A stretch of DNA of 64,000 nucleotides. Origin: Clostridium thermobutyricum. GTDB lineage: Bacteria > Bacillota > Clostridia > Ch29. The notes below the pieces were generated by a model. It was not told where the DNA came from. It worked only from the letters and a program-made list of their open reading frames with translations, and did no database searches. Positions within the stretch are counted from its first letter, which is position 1, and each line of letters starts with the position of its first letter. Position numbers and translations under genes: made by a program. Positions 55,444-63,276 of this stretch are shown here, one piece after another. The DNA is taken from NCBI GenBank assembly GCA_016842005.1, contig JAENYD010000012.1, positions 1-64,000 of the forward strand, in the 5' to 3' direction.

Positions 55444-55479
55444 AATAATATTTTACCTTTAACCATATCATTATTCAAC
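55444..55479 (-). promoter_or_regulatory. Promoter of the XRE-cupin gene, second copy of the shared 36-bp element
   Basis: On the minus strand TTGAAT (55473-55478) and TAAAAT (55450-55455) are 17 bp apart. The plus-strand form AATAATATT-N18-TTATTCAAC is the same as at 52401-52436, including the spacing. Confidence 0.65.
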
Positions 55480-55584
55480 TTACGTATCATTGTAAAAAGG
55501 CAAATCATTTGGTCCCTTGATAATTCAGCGCAGACGATAACAGTGACCTGCTGTCAGCGTTAGCCATCGGGTCATAACGTTTTA

Positions 55585-55625
55585 GCGCAAAAAAAGCCGG
55601 GGAAAATCCCCGGCTTTTTTTGCGC
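55585..55625. terminator. Strong bidirectional terminator after the SASP gene
   Basis: An 18-bp perfect stem (GCGC, seven A, GCCGGGG at 55585-55602, and its complement at 55608-55625) with a 5-nt loop carries T7 on either strand. It begins right after the stop codon of the small spore protein gene. Confidence 0.92.
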
Positions 55626-55626
55626 A

Positions 55627-55794
55627 CTACTTAACCATATTTTTTTCGGCTATTTCTATAGCTTTTTTTACCATATTGCCGCAGTCTCTGGAAGTGACGG
55701 CACCCCAGCCCTGCTTCTGCACCACATCGTAAACTCCCAGTTCCCTTGCGATTTCATGCTTCAGTTCTTCGGACATAATACCCCGTCTTGCCAT
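55627..55794 (-). CDS. Alpha/beta-type small acid-soluble spore protein
   Basis: This 55-residue gene reads [19 protein letters not shown], then [21 protein letters not shown] and ends in NMVK. Both blocks match the SspF-like branch of alpha/beta SASPs, which saturate spore DNA and protect it. The [11 protein letters not shown] segment corresponds to the region cut by the germination protease in this family. The ATG has GGGAGG at 7 nt and a very strong terminator follows. It lies next to the germination genes ypeB and sleB. Expression is expected in the forespore under sigma-G, though no clear sigma-G site was fixed. Confidence 0.93.
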   Translation of the reverse strand: MARRGIMSEELKHEIARELGVYDVVQKQGWGAVTSRDCGNMVKKAIEIAEKNMVK

Positions 55795-56025
55795 TCAGAG
55801 CCCTCCCTGACTTTATTTTGCAGCAAGTTTCAGCCTCGAGCTATGATACTTTCCCTTCCCCTGATTTTAACCCGTTTCCTGATGCAACAAATTTTTCTAT
55901 CCGCTGAATTCAGGAATGCTGATGAAAGTCAAGAATACCGCACTATTATTTTCTGCAGATATTATAAAAATATTTGTGTCAATATATTGATCTGACACCA
56001 TGGCAACTATGGAATTTTTTTGAAT

Positions 56026-57372
56026 TTACATTGTCTGGACACCGTTTTCGTTTTTCAGCATCTTGAGGATCCTCTCCTCCTTACCTGTAAGGGCATTTAT
56101 ATATACCAGAAATTCATCCTCCATGAATTTGCCCCTGAATTCATAGCAGAGCACCTCACTCTTGTCCTCGAGAGGTATCAGTGTAAGCTGTACCGGCAGC
56201 TTCACGTCCAGTCTCATGCTTATGCCTTCCCTGGCCTGTTTTGCCGAGATTTTGGGCTCCGGTATATCCCTTTCGTGATGAGCTGTAAGATACCCCCGGG
56301 CATCGTAGCCTATTATTTCACCATTGTCCAGGGCTACTTTCAGCTTGATCAGGTCGGTGTAAACTATGACCGGACCGTCCCGATAGGCAAAGTTGATAAC
56401 CGCAATGTTGTCATACCTCATGGAATAGGTGGGAACCATATCTGAATACCCGTTTTTCTTCAAAAACTCCTTTGCCGTCTCCATGGCCTGGCTGGGGGAT
56501 ATGTTCAGACTGTCCACATCCCTTGGGTTGAGCATCCATACCACATGTCCCCCTTTACGGCTTATGTCAGTATAGATGGTCTCATTTTCCTTTGTTAACA
56601 CCTCAAGCCCGTAAGTCTTGATGGTGCCGTTGCCGTTGCTTACCTTGTCAATATCCTGTATGTCCCGACCCTTCAGAAAATCCCTTGCTATCCGGGTGGC
56701 CCTCTGGTAGTCTATGGTTTCCCCGGTCAGTCCTTTGGGTTCTATTTCCTGTATATGTTCCGAAAAGGGGCCGTCGTATATCAGGGTGGGGTATTCTACC
56801 ATCTCCTGCTCAATTGTGCTGAACTCCCTGTCAATTATCTCCCGGGATACCCTGGCAAACCTCCTGTTACCTTCCTCCTGCAGTTCTCCCAGGCTGATAT
56901 TCCCGTCCTGGAGTTCCTTGCTCAGTTTCTGCAGCTGTACCGCCAGGTAACCGGAATAATTGTGAAGCTGCTCGAGATTGTCCCAGTCATCTGCCGAGGG
57001 GGGAATACCGTCTACATTTTTCCTGGTGAGGCTGTAGCTGTAATCCCCCACCTGTGTCAGAAACTTTGACGTATTGCCTAGGGTGAGGTGGGATATGGGA
57101 AGCTGATTCAGTTTCTCCTGGGCGGCAAAAGCCTGCCTCCACACATCTGAAAACAGGATAAGGCTTTGCTTGGGTGATGCCGTCACCATAGTCTTTGCCA
57201 GGTCCACTTCAATATTCTCAACGTGGTCTATCAGTTCGTAGAACATCCTCTGATACTGGTTCTGGAGGAAATTCCGGTAATTTTTTCTGGCCTGATACTG
57301 GTCGTATCCCCATACTCCTGCAGCCAGAAATGCCCCTACAAGCAGCAGCATGATTATTCTTTCCCGCTTCAA
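56026..57372 (-). CDS. ypeB: Germination protein YpeB
   Basis: YpeB stabilises and localises the cortex-lytic enzyme SleB in the spore. An N-terminal membrane helix (IIMLLLVGAFLAAGVWGY) is followed by the YpeB N-terminal helical domain (to about residue 210) and PepSY-like repeats in the C-terminal half (ISPSQAMETAKEFLKKNGY and ISAKQAREGI). The 448-residue length fits. TTG at 57372 has AAGGAG at 8 nt. The GTG at 57381 would overlap that site. It follows sleB by about 27 bp in the usual sleB-ypeB operon. Confidence 0.95.
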   Translation of the reverse strand: MKRERIIMLLLVGAFLAAGVWGYDQYQARKNYRNFLQNQYQRMFYELIDHVENIEVDLAKTMVTASPKQSLILFSDVWRQAFAAQEKLNQLPISHLTLGNTSKFLTQVGDYSYSLTRKNVDGIPPSADDWDNLEQLHNYSGYLAVQLQKLSKELQDGNISLGELQEEGNRRFARVSREIIDREFSTIEQEMVEYPTLIYDGPFSEHIQEIEPKGLTGETIDYQRATRIARDFLKGRDIQDIDKVSNGNGTIKTYGLEVLTKENETIYTDISRKGGHVVWMLNPRDVDSLNISPSQAMETAKEFLKKNGYSDMVPTYSMRYDNIAVINFAYRDGPVIVYTDLIKLKVALDNGEIIGYDARGYLTAHHERDIPEPKISAKQAREGISMRLDVKLPVQLTLIPLEDKSEVLCYEFRGKFMEDEFLVYINALTGKEERILKMLKNENGVQTM

Positions 57373-57399
57373 TCCTATCACTCCTTCCTGTTTCCAGGG

Positions 57400-58089
57400 C
57401 TATTTGGCAAACCAGTGTTTGCCTATGACCTTGACCACCGGCCTGGAATAAATCCAGTTGTTGGTTGTTTTTGCCGGGTTATAGTAATATATGGCTCCTC
57501 CTGTGGGGTCCCACCCGTTTAATGCATCCCTGGCAGCCTTCAGGGCCGTATTGTCAGGCGTCAGATACATTTGCCCGTCGCTTACGGCTGTAAATGCACC
57601 GGGCTGGAATATCACTCCCGGGATAGAATTGGGAAAGGAGGGATGACTTACCCTGTTCAGTATTACCGCCCCTACCGCCACCTGGCCCGTATAAGGCTCT
57701 CCCCTTGCCTCGCCGTAAATGGCCTGGGCCAGAAGGTATGTACTATCCCTGCCGCTTACTCCACGGGTTGCCGTATAATCCGGCTCTCCCACGGGGATAC
57801 CCAGGGCCTTTTTGGTCTCAGTCCCCACAATACCGTCCACCCTCAGCCCGTTTCTGGACTGAAACTTTCTTACCGCCCTGTAGGTGTCTGCCCCATAGAT
57901 ACCGTCAACCACACCGTCATAGTAACCCCAGTTTTTCAGTCTTTTCTGCACCTCGATAACCTCATCTCCCCGCGACCCCCAGTAAAGGGCTGCCATTTCG
58001 GCAGTCTGACGCATGTATATGGAATATCCTATATTGAATACAAAAACAATTATCAGAAACACGGACAGTCCCAGTGATGCTTTTTTCAA
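57400..58089 (-). CDS. sleB: Spore cortex-lytic enzyme SleB
   Basis: This is a lytic transglycosylase that degrades spore cortex peptidoglycan during germination. An N-terminal membrane/signal helix (residues 8-24) precedes a PG_binding_1 domain (about 40-97, VQKRLKNWGYYDGVVDGIYG) and the catalytic SleB domain (about 118-229) with the conserved glutamate in AIYGEARGEP and GAVILNRV. The length of 229 residues is normal. The minus-strand ATG is divergent from the UgtP-like gene, separated by 207 bp. Confidence 0.96.
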   Translation of the reverse strand: MKKASLGLSVFLIIVFVFNIGYSIYMRQTAEMAALYWGSRGDEVIEVQKRLKNWGYYDGVVDGIYGADTYRAVRKFQSRNGLRVDGIVGTETKKALGIPVGEPDYTATRGVSGRDSTYLLAQAIYGEARGEPYTGQVAVGAVILNRVSHPSFPNSIPGVIFQPGAFTAVSDGQMYLTPDNTALKAARDALNGWDPTGGAIYYYNPAKTTNNWIYSRPVVKVIGKHWFAK

Positions 58090-58296
58090 CCCGATACCTC
58101 CCCTTCCGTTAATGTGTCAGGTTTATTTTCTGTAATTGTCGCCGCCATTATGCAATATTGACTACCAAATCATCATTATCTCTGATATTATAATCTTGGG
58201 TCGGGTCAAAACAATCCGCAGCTTAAGCTTCTTGCGCAAATACGCATTATTACGGACTGCAAACCCGGACAGCCGTATTACAAGGAGGATTACAGG

Positions 58297-59412
58297 ATGG
58301 ATATACTTATCCTTTCGATATCGGCCGGAGGAGGGCATACCAGAACAGCCCATACCATAAAAAAATATTTCAGAAGACACTATCCCGGCATTGAAGTGGA
58401 AACCATCGACTGGTTAAAGTACGTAAACCCCATGGTGGACAGGGTTGTGATAGGAAGCTACATGGGTACTTTGAAGGCCAGTCCCATCATATATGAAAAA
58501 CTGTACGACCTTTCGGAAAAAGAGGAAGGTATAAGCGATATAAGCCGTACCCTGAACCGGCCCCTGGCATTAATCATGGAGAGACTTGTCCGGAAAAGCG
58601 ACCCGAAGATTGTGGTCTGCACCCACCCCTTTCCCCTGGAAGTCATAAGCCATTTGAAAAGAAAGAAAAGCATGTCCTGCAGGGTCATATCACTGCTGAC
58701 CGATTTTGCACCCCATAACTTCTGGATAAGGGATGGCGTGGATTATTATATTATTCCCCATGAGGACCTGATACATGAGATGATATATAAGGGGGTCGAA
58801 AGGGAAAGGATATACCCCTTCGGCATACCCATAGACGAGAAATTCCTTGAAGATTATCCGGTGAACGATATAAGGCGGGATCTGGGTCTGGAGGACAGGA
58901 CCACCCTGCTGCTGATGGGCGGCAGCCTCGGAATGGGAGAGGTGAAGAAGGTATTCTCCAGACTTATGAACAGCTCCCTGGACATCCAGGTAATAGCGGT
59001 ATGCGGTAAAAACAGAAAACTTAAGGAGGAGCTGGAGACCCTGACAGCCGGGTCGTCCAAACCCGCCCTCATACTGGGATATACCTCCAGGGTGCCCCGG
59101 CTCATGGCTGTCTCCGACCTGCTGATAACCAAACCGGGAGGGCTCACCATCAGTGAGGCCATGGCCATGAAACTGCCCATTGCCATCATTTCTCCCATAC
59201 CGGGGCAGGAGGAGCGCAACGCCCAGTACCTTATGAACAGTGGTATGGCAGTGCGTTTCAGGAGCAGGGACTATATAGAAGGCATGCTCAGGCAGTTGCT
59301 GGACAACCCTGTGCGGATGGCGCACATGAGAGAGATATGCGGCTTGAAGGCCAGCCCTCATGCTACCCGCGATACATGTGAATTCTTAATGTCCCTGGTA
59401 GATAATCGCTGA
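58297..59412 (+). CDS. UgtP-like diacylglycerol glycosyltransferase (MGDG synthase family)
   Basis: This is a GT28-family enzyme at the inner membrane face. The N-terminal MGDG-synthase domain begins with ILSISAGGGHTRTA, and the C-terminal GT-B donor domain has LLMGGSLGMGEV and LLITKPGGLTISEAMA. It probably transfers glucose or galactose to diacylglycerol for glycolipid or lipoteichoic acid anchors. Such genes are also abundant in spore-formers. The ATG follows AAGGAGG. Its TGA stop abuts the stop of the convergent decarboxylase gene with no intergenic base. Confidence 0.92.
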   Translation: MDILILSISAGGGHTRTAHTIKKYFRRHYPGIEVETIDWLKYVNPMVDRVVIGSYMGTLKASPIIYEKLYDLSEKEEGISDISRTLNRPLALIMERLVRKSDPKIVVCTHPFPLEVISHLKRKKSMSCRVISLLTDFAPHNFWIRDGVDYYIIPHEDLIHEMIYKGVERERIYPFGIPIDEKFLEDYPVNDIRRDLGLEDRTTLLLMGGSLGMGEVKKVFSRLMNSSLDIQVIAVCGKNRKLKEELETLTAGSSKPALILGYTSRVPRLMAVSDLLITKPGGLTISEAMAMKLPIAIISPIPGQEERNAQYLMNSGMAVRFRSRDYIEGMLRQLLDNPVRMAHMREICGLKASPHATRDTCEFLMSLVDNR

Positions 59413-60873
59413 CTACTCGTGCCCCAGCACAAGGATGTTGTCCACATAGGGGTCCTGAGGTCCCTGGAGGAGACACTTCTCCGCCTTCAGCAGTTTCACG
59501 TACTCCACAATCTCGGTGGTTATCATCTCTCCGGGAGTTACCACCGGGATGCCGGGAGGATATGCCATTACGCTTTCCCCGCTGACAGAACCCACCGCAT
59601 CCTCCAATCTGACGCTTTTTTTGCTGCTGTAATATGCGTCCCTGGGCGAAACGATTACATCCGGATTTGCAAGCATGCCCCTGGTAATTTCCCTTACCTC
59701 CCCGTTCCGGTGATAGACCGCCATATCCTTTACAGCGTTCACCAGGGCCCTGATGGAAGTCTCGGTGTCTCCGATAGCGACAATGGCCAGTATGTTGTAC
59801 ACATCCGCCAGCTCAACCTGTATATTGAACCGATCCCTCAGGATTTTTTCCGCCTCGTATCCTGAAAGGCCCAGTTTTCTTACATTAATCCCCAGCTTGG
59901 TCTCGTCAAAACCGAACACCCCGGGTGAACCCACCAGTTCCCTGCCAAAAGCGTAAAGGCCTTCCACCCTGTTTATCTCTTCCCGCGCCCACCTGACAAT
60001 GGATAAGATGTTTCCCAGCATGGCCTCACCCCTTGTGGCCAGCTGTTTCCTGGCAATATCCAAAGAAGCCATCAGCAGGTAGGAGGCGCTGGTGGTCTGG
60101 GTTAAATTGAGGGTGGTTTTCATGGTTCTGGCATCAATCCTGCTGCCGCCTAAAAGCAGAAGCGAGCTCTGGGTAAGGGACCCCCCTGTCTTGTGGGTGC
60201 TCACCGCACAGGCATCCGCCCCCAGTTCCATTGCCCCTGCAGGAAGCCGGGGATGAAAGGGGAAATGGGCACCGTGGGCCTCATCCACCAGTACCGCCAT
60301 GTTGTTCCGGTGGGCAATCTCTATAATGGAGGCCAGGTCCGAAACCGCCCCATAATAGGTGGGATGTATCAGGAAAACGGCCCTGGCATCCGGATGCACT
60401 TCTATGGCCTTCCGGACAGCATCCACCGATACCCCCATGGCTATACCCAGGTCCTCATTTATTTCGGGCTGTATATAAATGGGGATTGCCCCGCTGAGTA
60501 TAAGACCGGTTATGGTGGATTTATGGGCGTTCCGGGGCAGGATTATCTTGTCTCCCGGACGGCAGGCCGCCATAATCATGGCCTGAACGCCGGAAGTGGT
60601 GCCGTTCACCAGGAAAAAGGCGTCCGAAGCGCCGTAGGCCCTGGCAGCCAGCTTTTCAGCCTCTTTTATGACCCCTATGGGATTGCAGATATTGTCAAGG
60701 CATTCCATTGCATTCACATCTATTTCCAGCACTTTTTTCCCCACATAGTCGGCCAATTCGGGCAGGCCCATACCATGCTTGTGTCCGGGAACGTCAAAGG
60801 GAATCACCTCTCGGGAATGGTACTCCTTCAGGGCCTCGAACAATGGCATCCTGCTCTGGTCATAATGTTTCAC
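59413..60873 (-). CDS. Orn/Lys/Arg decarboxylase, group 1 (arginine or lysine decarboxylase)
   Basis: The fold-type I PLP enzyme has GHKHGMG near the N-terminus, GTTSGVQAMIMA, the VDEAHGAHF cofactor aspartate and the PLP lysine in STHKTGGSLTQSS. The C-terminal decarboxylase domain is present (PPGIPVVTPGE). At 486 residues it matches the shorter Firmicute proteins (SpeA/YaaO-like) that start polyamine synthesis or aid pH control. The GTG start has GGAGG at 8 nt. Directly upstream lies dispersed repeat B. Substrate specificity cannot be settled by eye. Confidence 0.93.
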   Translation of the reverse strand: MKHYDQSRMPLFEALKEYHSREVIPFDVPGHKHGMGLPELADYVGKKVLEIDVNAMECLDNICNPIGVIKEAEKLAARAYGASDAFFLVNGTTSGVQAMIMAACRPGDKIILPRNAHKSTITGLILSGAIPIYIQPEINEDLGIAMGVSVDAVRKAIEVHPDARAVFLIHPTYYGAVSDLASIIEIAHRNNMAVLVDEAHGAHFPFHPRLPAGAMELGADACAVSTHKTGGSLTQSSLLLLGGSRIDARTMKTTLNLTQTTSASYLLMASLDIARKQLATRGEAMLGNILSIVRWAREEINRVEGLYAFGRELVGSPGVFGFDETKLGINVRKLGLSGYEAEKILRDRFNIQVELADVYNILAIVAIGDTETSIRALVNAVKDMAVYHRNGEVREITRGMLANPDVIVSPRDAYYSSKKSVRLEDAVGSVSGESVMAYPPGIPVVTPGEMITTEIVEYVKLLKAEKCLLQGPQDPYVDNILVLGHE

Positions 60874-60905
60874 ATTTACCGCCTCCTTCCCGTATAACGC
60901 TTATG

Positions 60906-60967
60906 GTCAGGGTCCACACCTGCCGGGACCCCGGTATTCCTCCATGGACAGGAATGTCCCCATTGAA
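60906..60967 (-). repeat. Dispersed repeat B, copy 1
   Basis: This 62-bp segment matches 61845-61907 over nearly its whole length (shared blocks ACACCTGC, CCCCGGTATTCCTC, TGGACAG and AATGTCCCCA). It contains a GGACA/TGTCC hairpin and lies just before the ribosome site of the decarboxylase gene. Confidence 0.7.
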
Positions 60968-61089
60968 ATAAATCACTTATACATTAGAACATAAATACCC
61001 CTTTAATGCAATATATTTTTTCAAAAAAACCGGCAAAGGCAGGGACCTGGAAAAAGATGACTCCAGGACGGCAGCCCGGAGGCAAAATT

Positions 61090-61116
61090 AAAGGACCGGA
61101 TGCCCTCCGGTCCTTT
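61090..61116 (-). terminator. Terminator of spoIIR
   Basis: AAAGGACCGG (61090-61099) pairs with CCGGTCCTTT (61107-61116). On the minus strand it is followed by AATTTTG, just after the stop codon. Confidence 0.75.
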
Positions 61117-61121
61117 GCCCA

Positions 61122-61778
61122 TTATTTCCGGCCCAATACCTCCGCCATTTTTATCCTGGACCTGTTTATCAGCTCTATAACCTTGAAACGCAGCCTTACC
61201 GGGATCCGGTCCCTGCTGCCGGATTCTGCCAGTATCCGGTACTCCTCCTGTTCCAGCATTTCCCTTACCCGCTCCTGGTCCCTGGCGAAAGCCACGCTGC
61301 TGTCATCCACGAAGCACAGGGGAGGGAACATCACACACCACCAGTTGGCCCCCTTCCCTTCCCCCAGTACCACCCTCAGGGCATCGTATTCCCCGGCGGG
61401 AAGGGCCAGGTTACCGTACAGCTTTGTGGGAAACACAAAGCTGCCTGTCTCAGCCTTTACATCATAGTTCTTTCCCGAACTCTTAAGCTGGTCCCTTGCA
61501 ATCTGCTCTATCCTGCCTTTGTTGTTCCTTATGAAGTCAATTACCTGCTGTTTGCTGTCCATAACCCTGATTTCATCCCCCAGTTCCCTGATTATCCTGT
61601 CTCTGACCTCCAGTTTGGCCTGCTGGTCCCCGGGAGCATCGCTGTTGGCAATGACGTGAAGCCTCAGGAGGCTGTCCGCCATCTCATCCTCCTGTCCCGC
61701 AAGGTCATGCATGTACAGGGCAGCGGCAGACAAAAGCAATACCAGCACCATATATATGAAAATTTTCTTCAAATCCAT
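61122..61778 (-). CDS. spoIIR: Stage II sporulation protein R
   Basis: SpoIIR is the forespore-made signal that triggers processing of pro-sigma-E in the mother cell. An N-terminal secretion helix (KIFIYMVLVLLLSAAALY) is followed by RLHVIANSDAPGDQQAKLEVRD, and then the strongly conserved GEYDALRVVLGEGKGANWWC and VMFPPLCFVD. Possible starts are ATG 61778 (used) or TTG 61772, which has a better-spaced GAGG. The frame extends to 61901 but that part is a dispersed repeat. Monocistronic, between the decarboxylase and gerAC. Confidence 0.95.
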   Translation of the reverse strand: MDLKKIFIYMVLVLLLSAAALYMHDLAGQEDEMADSLLRLHVIANSDAPGDQQAKLEVRDRIIRELGDEIRVMDSKQQVIDFIRNNKGRIEQIARDQLKSSGKNYDVKAETGSFVFPTKLYGNLALPAGEYDALRVVLGEGKGANWWCVMFPPLCFVDDSSVAFARDQERVREMLEQEEYRILAESGSRDRIPVRLRFKVIELINRSRIKMAEVLGRK

Positions 61779-61800
61779 CACCCTCACCATTTTATATATT

Positions 61801-61994
61801 TCTCCGATGACTGCCGCCGCTAATAACTCCCGTCCTGTCAGAGGCCAGGGGACACACCTGCTGAAGCCCCGGTATTCCTCTGTGGACAGTAATGTCCCCA
61901 ACTAAAAGATAAGCGGCGGTGCGTACCTGGAAAACGGTTTCTAACCTTCAGCCGGGGTTAAAAATCCACCTGAAGCCAAGAATCCTGTTTATAG
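61801..61994 (-). repeat. Dispersed structured repeat A, copy 2, interrupted by repeat B
   Basis: The flanks 61801-61840 and 61911-61994 match repeat A copy 1 in order, and the middle 61841-61910 is replaced by a copy of repeat B. On the minus strand it contains CTTCAG/CTGAAG and GGGGACA/TGTCC hairpins. It lies directly upstream of spoIIR. Confidence 0.65.
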
Positions 61995-62022
61995 TATTTA
62001 CACGGGTGATTTTTTTAAACAT

Positions 62023-63276
62023 TTATTTGATGATCCCTATCCTCCTTACACTTACATCGGGTATTATATTCACTTTTATCTCAGGGTACACCTGGTCCCA
62101 CCGGTCTTTAATCTGCTCCCACAGGTCATGGTGGAACTTGTGCATATAATCGTCCAGCCCCCACAGGTCCACCCCGAACTGGTGCTGCATCTTGTCCATT
62201 ACCCCGGAGCATTCACCGATAATCTTTTTCTCCAGCTCTTTCTCCACCTTTTTTATGAACTTGTCGTCCATGACGGTTCCTATGGGGCCGAAGATGTTCC
62301 CTTCTATGTCACCTTCCACCTTTATATTGATGTCCAGGTATATATTGCCCTCCCTGTCCGCGGTTATACTGAACTTCCTGTCCGCGAAAGTCACTGCGAA
62401 GGGTACGGCTGCCTCATCAATAAAAACGGTGTAAACCCCCCCCTGCAGCATATTGTCCATCAGCTGGACCGCCCGGGTCTCCAACTCCCCCAGGAAACCC
62501 ACCATCCTGTAGTCCTTTACGACACAGCTCCCGGCAATCTTTATCTCCTCCTTACCCAGCACCACCCGGGGCACCAGGGCATTCCCGGTGCTGTGAAGGT
62601 AAAGGATTATCTCCCCGAGATTTCTCCCCAGGAAACGACCTGTCTCTCTCCTGCCCTCGAAAACCTTCTCAATATGGGTGCCTATTATAGGCTCCACTTT
62701 GGGTTTGACAAAGAGCACATCCTGGGCCTTTCCCTCCACTATGGCGAAATCCACCACCCTGGTTATATCCCTGTCCCGCTCCAGCTGGTCCAGCACCTCC
62801 CGGAACAGCTGCTTATCCCGGGCCAGTTCTTCCCCCACAAGGACCACCTTGGTATGTTCGAAAGACAGTGTCTTGCTGAGGCGGGTGGACAACATGGTCA
62901 CCAGTTCCTCTATATTGGGCCCGGTGGTGGAGAGGGGGATTTTCATTTCTTCGGGAATCAGGCCTCCCTTCCCTGTCAAAAGCCCCACATTGGGGTATAC
63001 TATGGTGAGGATCATCCTCTGGTACCGGCTGTCGTTGGGATAGCCTATATTACTCTTCCCGTCGGAAGATGCCTTCCCTTCCTCCGGGGCTTCCTGTTCC
63101 TTATTCTCCCCTTCCTCCTCCTTTTCAAGGACCTCCTGGTAATTGAATTTATCCAGTGCCATTGCCAGGACAAAGGCCTTTTCGTCTATTTCCACCATGT
63201 CCCAGCACCCCGCAGCACTCAGCATGATAATCACTATCAGTATGCAGCTAATTATTCCCTTCAACTGTATTTTCAC
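62023..63276 (-). CDS. gerAC: Spore germination lipoprotein GerAC family
   Basis: This is the C-subunit of a GerA-type germinant receptor in the spore inner membrane. A lipoprotein signal with lipobox LSAAGC (Cys24) is followed by WDMVEIDEKAFVLAMALDK, the typical Ger(x)C opening. The family core follows, with LVGEELARD and GRNLGEIILYL, and the C-terminal domain ends at VSVRRIGIIK. An unusual acidic/charged insertion (about residues 50-75, EEEGENKEQEAPEEG) breaks the first domain. The GTG start has GGGAG at 6 nt and lies 29 nt inside the upstream gerAB frame. Confidence 0.94.
   Translation of the reverse strand: MKIQLKGIISCILIVIIMLSAAGCWDMVEIDEKAFVLAMALDKFNYQEVLEKEEEGENKEQEAPEEGKASSDGKSNIGYPNDSRYQRMILTIVYPNVGLLTGKGGLIPEEMKIPLSTTGPNIEELVTMLSTRLSKTLSFEHTKVVLVGEELARDKQLFREVLDQLERDRDITRVVDFAIVEGKAQDVLFVKPKVEPIIGTHIEKVFEGRRETGRFLGRNLGEIILYLHSTGNALVPRVVLGKEEIKIAGSCVVKDYRMVGFLGELETRAVQLMDNMLQGGVYTVFIDEAAVPFAVTFADRKFSITADREGNIYLDINIKVEGDIEGNIFGPIGTVMDDKFIKKVEKELEKKIIGECSGVMDKMQHQFGVDLWGLDDYMHKFHHDLWEQIKDRWDQVYPEIKVNIIPDVSVRRIGIIK

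Noticed and set aside
61779-61901. N-terminal extension of SpoIIR
   Set aside because: It translates repeats A and B. The conserved SpoIIR protein starts with the secretion helix further down.
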